From NCBI RefSeq assembly GCF_014203545.1, contig NZ_JACHJG010000017.1:113631-177630 (forward strand): a DNA stretch of 64,000 nucleotides, in the 5' to 3' direction. Origin of the DNA: Streptomyces netropsis. GTDB taxonomy: Bacteria; Actinomycetota; Actinomycetes; Streptomycetales; Streptomycetaceae. Shown one piece after another: positions 56,658 through 64,000 of the stretch (position 1 is the stretch's first letter; every line of letters begins with the position of its first letter). Under the pieces are notes generated by a model. That model was not told the origin of the DNA, ran no database searches, and saw only the letters and a program-made list of their open reading frames with translations. The position numbers were made by a program, and so were the translations under genes.

Positions 56658-57482
56658 GTGACAGAGCCAGTGGTGCGCATCCCGGATGCGAAGGTCGCGC
56701 TGTCCACGGCCTCGGTCTATCCCGAGTCGACGGCGACGGCCTTCGAGATCGCCGCCCGCGTCGGGTACGACGGTGTCGAGGTCATGGTCTGGACGGACCC
56801 GGTCAGCCAGGACATCGAGGCGCTGCGCCGCCTCTCCGACTACCACCAGGTCCCGATCCTGGCCGTCCACGCGCCCTGTCTGCTGATCACCCAGCGCGTC
56901 TGGTCGACGGACCCGTGGGTCAAGCTCCAGCGCGCCCGGGCGGCGGCCGAGAAGCTGGGCGCCACCACCGTGGTCGTCCACCCGCCGTTCCGCTGGCAGC
57001 GCTCGTACTCCCGCGACTTCGTGCGCGGGATCTGGCGGATGGCGGACGAGACCGACGTCCGCTTCGCCGTCGAGAACATGTACCCCTGGCGCTACCGCGA
57101 CCGCGAGATGCTCGCCTACGCGCCCGACTGGGACGTCACCAAGGACGACTACCGCCACTTCACCGTCGACCTCTCGCACACGTCGACCGCCCGCACGGAC
57201 GCCCTCCAGATGGTGGACCGGATGGGCGACCGGCTCGCCCACGTCCACCTCGCCGACGGCAACGGCTCCGCCAAGGACGAGCACCTGGTGCCCGGCCGCG
57301 GCAAGCAGCCCTGCGCCGAACTGCTGGAACGGCTCGCGGTCAGCGGCTTCGACGGGCACGTGGTGATCGAGGTCAACACCCGCCGCGCGATGTCCAGCGC
57401 GGAGCGCGAGGCCGACCTCGCCGAGGCCCTGGCCTTCACCCGCCTGCACCTCGCCTCCCCGACCCGCGTGCCCCGCCCGTGA
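56658..57482 (+). CDS. Sugar phosphate isomerase/epimerase family (AP endonuclease 2-like TIM barrel)
   Basis: 274 residues, xylose-isomerase-like TIM barrel: STASVYPESTATAFEIAARVGYDGVEVMVW, metal ligands in VVHPPF, FAVENMYPW, TVDLSHTS, HLADGNG and VIEVNTR. Substrate unknown. GTG 56658 is 7 nt after TACGCT (56645-56650). The stop overlaps the TetR gene (GTGA). Confidence 0.89.
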   Translation: MTEPVVRIPDAKVALSTASVYPESTATAFEIAARVGYDGVEVMVWTDPVSQDIEALRRLSDYHQVPILAVHAPCLLITQRVWSTDPWVKLQRARAAAEKLGATTVVVHPPFRWQRSYSRDFVRGIWRMADETDVRFAVENMYPWRYRDREMLAYAPDWDVTKDDYRHFTVDLSHTSTARTDALQMVDRMGDRLAHVHLADGNGSAKDEHLVPGRGKQPCAELLERLAVSGFDGHVVIEVNTRRAMSSAEREADLAEALAFTRLHLASPTRVPRP

Positions 57483-58102
57483 GCGACGCGCGGGAGGGCG
57501 CCCCGAGGAAGCGCGGCAGACCCGCCCGCACGGACGCGGGCGACGGCCCCGGTGCCCGCGAGCGGATCCTCACCGCGGCCCGTGCCGAATTCGCCGAGCA
57601 CGGCTACGACAAGGCCTCCATCCGGGGCATCGCCAAGGGCGCGGGCGTCGACCCGGCGCTCGTCCACCACTACTTCGGCCCGAAGGAGAAGATCTTCGGC
57701 GCCGCCGTCGAGGTGGACTTCGCCTCCGCCCTCCAGGCCCAGGAGACCGTCACGAGCGGCGGCCTGGAAACGGTCGGGGAGCGCCTCACCCGCTACATCC
57801 TCGGCGTGTGGGAGGCCCCGGTCACCCGTGAGCCGCTCCTCGCGATCGTCCGGTCCGCGGTCGCCAACGAGACCGCCGCCGCCGTCTTCCGCGACCTCGT
57901 CACCGTCCGGCTGATGGCCCGTGTCGCGGGCGAGCTGGACGTCCCGGCCCCGCGGCTGCGCTCGGAGCTCGCCGCGGCCCAGCTCGTGGGCATCGCCCTG
58001 CTCCGCCATGTGATCAAGGTCGAGCCCCTGGCCTCGGCGGACATCGAGCAGGTCATCGCCATGGTCGCCCCGGTCGTCCAGCGCCATCTGACCGAGGGCT
58101 GA
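57479..58102 (+). CDS. TetR-family transcriptional regulator
   Basis: 207 residues: basic N-terminus, HTH about 28-72 (RERILTAARAEFAEHGYDKASI ... GVDPALVHHYFGPKEKIF), C-terminal TetR_C-type domain. Coupled to the isomerase gene by a 4-nt overlap, so it may regulate its own operon. Ligand unknown. Confidence 0.92.
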   Translation: MSDAREGAPRKRGRPARTDAGDGPGARERILTAARAEFAEHGYDKASIRGIAKGAGVDPALVHHYFGPKEKIFGAAVEVDFASALQAQETVTSGGLETVGERLTRYILGVWEAPVTREPLLAIVRSAVANETAAAVFRDLVTVRLMARVAGELDVPAPRLRSELAAAQLVGIALLRHVIKVEPLASADIEQVIAMVAPVVQRHLTEG

Positions 58103-58291
58103 GGGCGGCCGTCCGCACCGGATCCGCCCGGCGGCCGGGCGCGGTCACCGGCCCGGAGCCGCCCGAGGACTGAGCCCCGCGTCTCAAATCGCGGAATCCT
58201 GTCCGGATCTTGGATCACGGGCGTAGGCTCGGAAGACGCCGACCCGGCGCCGACACACCGCGCGCCGACGCACTTCGAGGAGTGGAGCAGG

Positions 58292-60142
58292 ATGCCCGAG
58301 CTGAGGTCCCGCACCGTCACCCACGGCCGCAACATGGCGGGTGCCCGAGCCCTCATGCGGGCGTCGGGCGTAGCGAGCGAGGACATCGGCAAGCCGATCA
58401 TCGCGGTCGCCAACTCCTTCACCGAGTTCGTCCCCGGCCACACCCACCTCGCCCCGGTCGGCCGGATCGTCTCCGACGCGATCCTGGCGGCGGGCGCGGT
58501 GCCCCGCGAGTTCAACACGATCGCGGTCGACGACGGCATCGCGATGGGCCACGCCGGCATGCTCTACAGCCTGCCCTCCCGTGATCTGATCGCCGACTCC
58601 GTCGAATACATGGTCGAGGCGCACTGCGCCGACGCGCTGATCTGCATCTCCAACTGCGACAAGATCACGCCCGGCATGCTGATGGCGGCCCTGCGCCTCA
58701 ACATCCCCGTCGTCTTCGTCTCCGGCGGCCCGATGGAGGCCGGCCAGGCCACGCTCGTCGACGGCACGGTCCGCAAGCTCGACCTGATCAACGCCATCGT
58801 GGACGCGGTCGACGAGAACGTCTCCGACGAGGACGTCCTGCGCATCGAGGAGAACGCCTGCCCGACCTGCGGCTCCTGTTCCGGCATGTTCACGGCCAAC
58901 TCCATGAACTGCCTGACCGAGGCCATGGGCCTCTCCCTCCCGGGCAACGGCTCCGTCCTCGCCACCCACACCGCCCGCAAGGCGCTGTACGAGAACGCCG
59001 CCCGCACGGTCGTCGAGATCACCAAGCGCTACTACGAGCAGGACGACGCGTCGGTCCTGCCGCGCAACATCGCCACCCGCGCCGCCTTCGACAACGCCAT
59101 GGCCCTCGACATCGCCATGGGCGGCTCGACCAACACGATCCTGCACCTGCTCGCCGCCGCCCAGGAGGCCGGGCTCGACTACGACCTCAAGGACATCGAC
59201 GCGGTCTCCCGCCGGGTGCCCTGCCTCGCCAAGGTCGCGCCCAACGTCGCCCCCGGCGGCACGTACTACATGGAGGACGTGCACCGCGCCGGCGGCATCC
59301 CCGCGATCCTCGGCGAGCTCTACCGCGCCGGACTGCTGAACGAGGACGTGCACACCGTCCACTCGCCCGGCATCAAGGACTGGCTCGGCACCTGGGACGT
59401 GCGCGGCGGCTCGCCCTCGGCCGAGGCCGTCGAGATGTGGCACGCCGCGCCCGGCTGCGTCCGCTCCGCCACCGCCTTCTCGCAGTCCGAGCGCTGGGAT
59501 TCCCTGGACACCGACGCCGCCGGCGGCTGTATCCGCGACGCGGCGCACGCCTACTCCAAGGACGGCGGACTCGCCGTCCTCAAGGGCAACCTGGCCGTCG
59601 ACGGCTGTGTCGTGAAGACGGCCGGCGTCGACGAGTCGATCTGGACGTTCGAGGGCCCGGCCGTCGTCTGCGAGTCCCAGGAGGACGCCGTCGACAAGAT
59701 CCTCCGCAAGGAGATCAAGGAGGGCGACGTCGTCGTCATCCGCTACGAGGGCCCCAAGGGCGGCCCCGGCATGCAGGAGATGCTCTACCCCACGTCCTTC
59801 CTCAAGGGCCGCGGCCTCGGCAAGGCCTGCGCCCTGATCACCGACGGCCGCTTCTCCGGCGGCACCTCGGGCCTGTCCATCGGCCACGCCTCGCCCGAGG
59901 CGGCCTCCGGCGGCACGATCGCCCTGGTCGCGGACGGCGACCGGATCCGCATCGACATCCCGGCCCGCTCGATCGAACTCCTCGTCGACGAGGAGGAGCT
60001 GACGGCCCGCCGCGAGGCGCTCGGCGGCAGGTACGCCCCGAAGAACCGCGAGCGCCAGGTCTCGGCGGCGCTGCGGGCGTACGCGGCCATGGCCACCAGC
60101 GCGGACAAGGGTGCCGTGCGGGACGTCTCCCGACTGGGCTGA
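58292..60142 (+). CDS. ilvD: Dihydroxy-acid dehydratase
   Basis: Third step of valine/isoleucine (and pantothenate precursor) synthesis; Fe-S enzyme. 616 residues, normal. Cluster cysteines in ISNCDKITPGM and ACPTCGSCSGMF; the conserved serine near the C-terminus in TDGRFSGGTSGLSIGH. ATG after GAGGAGTGGAG. A 189-bp upstream region has a -10-like TAGGCT at 58224. A 12-bp terminator follows. Confidence 0.97.
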   Translation: MPELRSRTVTHGRNMAGARALMRASGVASEDIGKPIIAVANSFTEFVPGHTHLAPVGRIVSDAILAAGAVPREFNTIAVDDGIAMGHAGMLYSLPSRDLIADSVEYMVEAHCADALICISNCDKITPGMLMAALRLNIPVVFVSGGPMEAGQATLVDGTVRKLDLINAIVDAVDENVSDEDVLRIEENACPTCGSCSGMFTANSMNCLTEAMGLSLPGNGSVLATHTARKALYENAARTVVEITKRYYEQDDASVLPRNIATRAAFDNAMALDIAMGGSTNTILHLLAAAQEAGLDYDLKDIDAVSRRVPCLAKVAPNVAPGGTYYMEDVHRAGGIPAILGELYRAGLLNEDVHTVHSPGIKDWLGTWDVRGGSPSAEAVEMWHAAPGCVRSATAFSQSERWDSLDTDAAGGCIRDAAHAYSKDGGLAVLKGNLAVDGCVVKTAGVDESIWTFEGPAVVCESQEDAVDKILRKEIKEGDVVVIRYEGPKGGPGMQEMLYPTSFLKGRGLGKACALITDGRFSGGTSGLSIGHASPEAASGGTIALVADGDRIRIDIPARSIELLVDEEELTARREALGGRYAPKNRERQVSAALRAYAAMATSADKGAVRDVSRLG

Positions 60143-60165
60143 CGTCTCCCCGCGGAGCTCTCCGT

Positions 60166-60198
60166 CCCGGCAGGGGCCGATGCTCAGCCCCTGCCGGG
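60166..60198. terminator. Terminator between ilvD and the kinase gene
   Basis: Perfect 12-bp stem CCCGGCAGGGGC (60166-60177) with 60187-60198, 9-nt loop, no T-run. Convergent genes on both sides. Confidence 0.75.
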
Positions 60199-60275
60199 CA
60201 CCGACCGGACCGGCGTCCGAGGACCGGGGTCCGGAGCGAAGCCCGGGGTAAGGGAACGCGGGGTGCCGCGTCCGG

Positions 60276-62495
60276 CTACCGCCACCGGGACGGTGACCCC
60301 GCGTCCACCGCGAACACCGTCCCGTCCGGCGCCGCGCCGAACACCTTCCCGTCCGCCGCGACCGGCGCCGGGAGCAGCTCCAGATAACCCCGCCCGGCCC
60401 TGGCCAGGCGGGGTGACGTCTGCCCGAGGAGCGTGCCGCGCACGGTGTCCACGGCCAGCAGCCGCCCGTCGGCCGCCGAGAAGTACAGCCGGTCGTCGTC
60501 GGCGACGAGCGCCGACGCGTTGGCGACGGAGGTGTCCAGCCGCCAGAGTCGGGCCGAGGGTTTCGATCCCGCCGTGGTGGTGAAGGCGGTGAGCCCGCCG
60601 TCCGAGGACAGCACATAGACCGAACCGCCGTGCGCGACGACGCTCGTCGCGGCCACCGGCGCACCGAACGGCACCCGGTGCTCGCGCCGGGCGGCGGGGT
60701 CATAGGTGACGACGGCGGAAACCCGCGTATCCGCGTCGGCGGCGCTGAGATGGAGGACGCCGCCCGGGCCGGCCCCCACGGCCGTCAGATTGCCCTCGGC
60801 CGTCCGCTGCCACAGCGTCGTGCCGCGCACCGGGTCGAGCGCGACGATCCGCGTGCGGCGCCCGTCGGGCGACGGGGTGACGGCATAGGCGGGCCCGGTC
60901 CCGTACGAGGAGAAGACGGGATTGGAGTGACCGGGCAGCCCGTGGTGCCACCGCTCCTTGTTCGTGGCCCCGTCGACGGCGGTGACCACTCCGTCCGCCG
61001 CGACCAGCAGTACGGTGTCGCCCGCGTGGTACACCCGGCCCCGGAACGCCGACACGTCCCGCGTCCAGCGCGGCTCGCCCGACACCGGGTCGAGCGCCGA
61101 CAGCCGCCGCCCGTCCGGCGCCAGCACGTGCACCAGCCCGCCGGAGACGACGGGCGCGCTCGGCGCGCCGTCACCGGGCCGCGCCGACCCGCCCGCCACC
61201 TCACGCCGCCAGGCCACCTCGCCGTCGCCGGGCCGGATCCGGGCCGCCGACACCCCGCGCGCCGAGCAGTACAGGGCCGACTTGCCGTACGTACAGAACC
61301 CGGCCCGCACCTCGCCGTCCCCCGCCGCGTCCGCCCGCACGGACGTCTCCCACGGCTGCCAGGCGGCACCCATCGGCGTGGGGTGGGATCCCGACGGCCG
61401 GTGCAGCCCGCCCACCTCGTGCAGTGCCCAGTACCCGCCGGCGGCCGCCAGCGTCACGACCGCCACGGCGGCAGCAGCGATCCACCGGTTCCGCCGCCGG
61501 AGACGGGCCTTGCGGGGGAGGGACGCTTCGGAAGCCTCGGCGGGCTCGGTGGACCCGGCGGGCTCTGCAACCGGGACGGGGGCGCTGTTCCGCTGTTCGG
61601 GGACCCGCGGCGCGAAGGGAGCGGGGGGAGTGGGAGCAGCGGGGGATACAGGGGATACAGGGGATACAGGGGAAGCGTGCATCAGCCTGGCCATGATCGC
61701 GTCGGGCGTCGGCCGGTCGGCGGGATCCTTCGCCAGGCACGCGAGGATCAGCGGAACGAGATCCTCGGGCACCCCGGCCAGCTCCGGCTCGTTGTGCACC
61801 ACTTGATACGCGACGATGTACGGGCTCTCCGACTCGAACGGACCCCGCCCCGTCGCCGCGTGGACCAGCAGCGACGCCAGCGCGAACACATCCGCCGCGG
61901 GCCCGACCTCCCGCGGCCGCTGGAACTGCTCGGGCGCCATGAACGGCGGGGTCCCGATCAGCTTCCCGGTCTCGGTGCGCAATTCGCTGTCGTACGGCCG
62001 GGAGATACCGAAGTCGATCACCTTCGGCCCGTCCTCGGCGAGCAGCACATTGCTGGGCTTCAGGTCGCGGTGCACGACGCCCGCACGGTGGATGTCGCGC
62101 AGCGCCTCCGCGAGCCCCGCCGCCAGCCGCCGCACCTCGTCGGGACTCAGCGGACCGTTCCGCTTGACCCGCTCGGCAAGGGTGGGGCCGGGAATGCAGA
62201 GGGTGGCCATCCAAGGCCGCTCGTCGTCCGGGTCCGCGTCCACGACCGGCGCCGTGAACGCTCCGCTCACCAGGCGGGCGGCCGCGACCTCCTGCCGGAA
62301 CCGCGCTCTGAACTCGGGATCCACCGCGTACTCGGCGTGCACCACCTTGACCGCGAGAGGCAGCCCCGACGCAGAGCGCGCCAGGTGCACCACACCCATG
62401 CCACCGGAGCCGAGACGCCCTTCCAACCGGTACCGGCCGGCATACTCCGGCTCCTCCGCTTCCGGGCCCGTCCCGGACATGCGCAGCGGCGGCAT
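60276..62495 (-). CDS. Ser/Thr protein kinase with PQQ beta-propeller sensor
   Basis: 739 residues. Hanks-type kinase about 20-275: GSGGMGVV, VKVVHAEY (Lys), HRDLKPSNVLL, DFGIS, GTPPFMAPEQ. Pro/Ala juxtamembrane linker with SPV repeats, one membrane helix (about 337-357), and an extracytoplasmic seven- or eight-bladed PQQ-type propeller (385-739) with repeated GxxxWxxxV/AxDxxxG blades. Likely binds a ligand outside and signals inside. ATG 62495. Divergent to the SH3 protein gene. Confidence 0.93.
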   Translation of the reverse strand: MPPLRMSGTGPEAEEPEYAGRYRLEGRLGSGGMGVVHLARSASGLPLAVKVVHAEYAVDPEFRARFRQEVAAARLVSGAFTAPVVDADPDDERPWMATLCIPGPTLAERVKRNGPLSPDEVRRLAAGLAEALRDIHRAGVVHRDLKPSNVLLAEDGPKVIDFGISRPYDSELRTETGKLIGTPPFMAPEQFQRPREVGPAADVFALASLLVHAATGRGPFESESPYIVAYQVVHNEPELAGVPEDLVPLILACLAKDPADRPTPDAIMARLMHASPVSPVSPVSPAAPTPPAPFAPRVPEQRNSAPVPVAEPAGSTEPAEASEASLPRKARLRRRNRWIAAAAVAVVTLAAAGGYWALHEVGGLHRPSGSHPTPMGAAWQPWETSVRADAAGDGEVRAGFCTYGKSALYCSARGVSAARIRPGDGEVAWRREVAGGSARPGDGAPSAPVVSGGLVHVLAPDGRRLSALDPVSGEPRWTRDVSAFRGRVYHAGDTVLLVAADGVVTAVDGATNKERWHHGLPGHSNPVFSSYGTGPAYAVTPSPDGRRTRIVALDPVRGTTLWQRTAEGNLTAVGAGPGGVLHLSAADADTRVSAVVTYDPAARREHRVPFGAPVAATSVVAHGGSVYVLSSDGGLTAFTTTAGSKPSARLWRLDTSVANASALVADDDRLYFSAADGRLLAVDTVRGTLLGQTSPRLARAGRGYLELLPAPVAADGKVFGAAPDGTVFAVDAGSPSRWR
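61642..61672 (-). repeat. 9-bp tandem repeat coding for SPV in the kinase linker
   Basis: Three perfect copies of GGGGATACA (plus strand) and a partial fourth, giving (SPV) repeats in the juxtamembrane linker. In-frame, so copy-number change would alter linker length. Confidence 0.9.
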
Positions 62496-62663
62496 TCCCC
62501 CACCCCCGTTGTATTTCGGCCGCGTCAGGCGGCGTGCCGGAGCCTAGTCGATGGCACCTCACAGACCCGGAAGCCATGCCGAACGGTCTTGCTAGCCTGC
62601 GCATGACAGACAGACGGACCCAGTTTTCCGACGACTTTCGACGCTTGCACGGGGGAGGGCCGG

Positions 62664-62990
62664 ATGGCCACCGAGGAATTCACCGACACCAGCGGCAACG
62701 ACGAGAGCGCGGAGCTCTCGGTCCAGGCCGCCGCGGCCGTGGCCTACTACCAGGTCGCCCCTGGCTACCAGGTCAACGTCCGCCGCGGCCCGAGCTCGGC
62801 CAGCCAGCTCATCAAGGTCCTCCCGCAGGGCTCCAGCGTGCCGATCCGCTGCCAGACCCGCGGCGAGACGGTCTCCGGCCCGTGCGGCACCACGGACATC
62901 TGGGACAGCATCGCGCCGGGGCAGTACGTATCGGACGCGTACGTGAAGACGGGCAGCAGCGAGTTCGTGGCCGTCCGCTGCTCGGGCTGA
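62664..62990 (+). CDS. Small SH3-like domain protein
   Basis: 108 residues. An SH3_3-type segment: VAPGYQVNVRRGPSSASQLIKVLPQGSSVPIRCQ ... WDSIAPGQYVSDAYV, with three cysteines. Bacterial SH3 domains often bind cell wall, but no signal peptide is seen here, so location is unclear. ATG follows GGGGGAGGG. Divergent from the Ser/Thr kinase gene, sharing a 168-bp promoter region, which suggests a functional link (inference). Confidence 0.82.
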   Translation: MATEEFTDTSGNDESAELSVQAAAAVAYYQVAPGYQVNVRRGPSSASQLIKVLPQGSSVPIRCQTRGETVSGPCGTTDIWDSIAPGQYVSDAYVKTGSSEFVAVRCSG

Positions 62991-63046
62991 CGCCTGCGCT
63001 CCGATCCTCCAGGTCCGCGTTCCCGGCCGACGGCGATAATCGACAT

Positions 63047-63547
63047 ATGAGCGATGAACACGAGGCAGCGGGTCCGCAGCCGGAGCCGATCCGGTTCTTC
63101 GGGACGACCTGGGTCGACCACGACGGCGGCTACGCACTGCGCAGGGCGGGTGTCGCCGTGGGCGCGCTCGTCGCAGCGGCGGCCGGCGCGTTCGTCCTGC
63201 GCTTCGGATACGAGGGCCTGGCCGTCGCCGAGGTCGGCAACGTGGTCAACATGCTGGTGGTCGTCGCCTTCGCCGTGTGCAGCGCCCTCGCCTTCCGACG
63301 GACCTACGAGGGCTTCCAGCGCCGCCCGGACCCGGCGGCCGACCCGGCGGCCGAGAAGTCGATGCGAAGCATCCTGATGATCGGCTTCATCGGGTCGCTG
63401 CTCGCCTACTTCTTCCGCGCCCTGCGCGAGGCGCCCGGCGAGGGGCTCCGCCGCGAGGAGTACGAGGAGGCGCGCACTCGGTACGAGCGTCGCCGTACGA
63501 CCCGAACGGGCAACCCGGCGGCCCGGAAGAAGAAGCGCAAGAGCTAG
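63047..63547 (+). CDS. Membrane protein of unknown function
   Basis: 166 residues: three hydrophobic segments (about 33-53, 63-80, 104-122), with a basic tail ending KKKRKS. No known domain recognised. ATG 63047 lies 6 nt after GATAAT (63035-63040), leaderless type. It ends just before the rRNA operon leader. Confidence 0.78.
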   Translation: MSDEHEAAGPQPEPIRFFGTTWVDHDGGYALRRAGVAVGALVAAAAGAFVLRFGYEGLAVAEVGNVVNMLVVVAFAVCSALAFRRTYEGFQRRPDPAADPAAEKSMRSILMIGFIGSLLAYFFRALREAPGEGLRREEYEEARTRYERRRTTRTGNPAARKKKRKS

Positions 63548-64000
63548 GCCCACCCGGGCCGGAGCACCCTCGGGGCTCGTGTAGAGTTCTCCGAGTTGCC
63601 ACGGCGTCCGCGAGGACGGTGCGGCGGCACTTCACGCCTCACTGGCGGCAATCTCTACTGCACGGCCCTTGAACGGGATCGATTTCGGCATGCCGGAATT
63701 CGGGACCGGGTTCCGATTAGGAACCGCCGGGGGAATCCGGTAAAGTAGTGATCACGCCGAAAGGCGCGAAACAAATCCCCGCCGACGGGGAATCGGAAAC
63801 GAATTCGAGCCGGGAACGGCACGGAAAAGGATCTGATAGAGTCGGAACCGCCGGAAAGCGAAAGCGAGACGGTGGGACCCCGCTCCAGCAGGGGGCCAGG
63901 GCCGGAAACGGATCTGGTAAGGTTGGAAACACGAAATACCGAAGGGAAGCGCCCGGAGGAAAGCCCGAGAGGGTGAGTACAAAGGAAGCGTCCGTTCCTT
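63548..64000 (+). promoter_or_regulatory. rRNA operon leader with tandem promoters
   Basis: No coding gene. The end of the window (from about 63900: GGATCTGGTAAGGTTGGAAA, then CGAAGGGAAGCGCCCGGAGG and GTGAGTACAAAGGAAGCG) matches the leader of Streptomyces rrn operons as I know it; 16S rRNA begins beyond the edge. -10-like boxes are TAGAGT (63582), TAAAGT (63741), TAGAGT (63837) and TAAGGT (63918). The last two are in copies of a 20-bp direct repeat 81 bp apart. Open frames here are not genes. Confidence 0.85.

Noticed and set aside
63717..63982. Minus-strand open frames at the right end
   Set aside because: They lie in the rRNA leader, overlap each other and have no coding character.

Overview
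The window is chromosomal DNA of a Streptomyces or very close relative. The G+C content is very high, GTG starts are frequent, and there are many 4-nt stop/start overlaps. Many starts have a -10-like hexamer 6-7 nt upstream and no ribosome binding site (leaderless type). The gene order (ftsH-fol cluster ... panC-nadB-nadC-coaX ... lsr2-clpC ... sigE-cseABC ... mutY ... disA-radA ... rrn leader) is the core Streptomyces order as I know it from S. coelicolor. I saw no phage, plasmid, IS, CRISPR or tRNA gene.

Region 1 (1-8.7 kb) is folate biosynthesis: the 3' part of ftsH, folE, folP, an NTF2-like gene, folB, folK and a DUF3180 membrane protein. It is interrupted by a divergent pair, a membrane-anchored esterase and an MprF-like aminoacyl-phosphatidylglycerol synthase. 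Region 2 (8.8-12.6 kb) is a glycine betaine/choline (Opu-type) ABC transporter whose ATPase gene is divergent from its permease and binding-protein genes. Region 3 (12.7-21.8 kb) holds a coiled-coil protein, an orphan NuoD-like gene next to a MidA-type methyltransferase, a NarL-type two-component pair, TetR and ArsR-type regulators, and a threonine aldolase. Region 4 (22.0-27.3 kb) is a tightly overlapping operon for NAD and coenzyme A: a DUF2520 protein, panC, nadB, nadC, coaX. Its divergent promoter region carries two perfect DnaA boxes.

Region 5 (27.4-34.7 kb) has secreted and small hypothetical proteins, a BlaI-type regulator, an N-acetylglutamate synthase-like acetyltransferase, lsr2, a primase/polymerase-like gene and clpC with two ClgR-type sites upstream. 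Region 6 (34.7-38.1 kb) is the accessory island and the most striking locus. It is a two-gene, translationally coupled unit encoding a small trypsin-co-occurring (trypco2-type) protein and a 1009-aa trypsin-NACHT-LRR protein, a bacterial NLR-like STAND NTPase. The NLR gene has three TTA codons, so its translation should depend on the developmental tRNA bldA. Region 7 (38.5-44.4 kb) has an M23 peptidase behind a structured leader, a VOC protein, the sigE-cseA-cseB-cseC cell-envelope stress operon and mutY.

Region 8 (44.5-54.5 kb) includes a histidine kinase with tandem repeats inside its catalytic core and its response regulator, a PAP2 phosphatase, disA-radA, and a membrane protein joining a sigma4-like region, an anti-sigma-type zinc motif and a BACON domain. 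Region 9 (54.8-63.5 kb) has a Cys-rich conserved protein, an exopolyphosphatase-type enzyme, a sugar isomerase, a TetR regulator, ilvD, a Ser/Thr kinase with a PQQ propeller, and two small proteins. The last 450 bp are the tandem-promoter leader of an rRNA operon; the 16S gene lies beyond the edge.

Main themes are cell-envelope homeostasis (MprF-like synthase with a SigE-type promoter, sigE-cse, M23 peptidase), cofactor biosynthesis (folate, NAD, CoA), protein quality control (FtsH, ClpC) and a likely conflict/defence NLR module. Several start codons were chosen from promoter or ribosome-binding-site context and are noted per gene.
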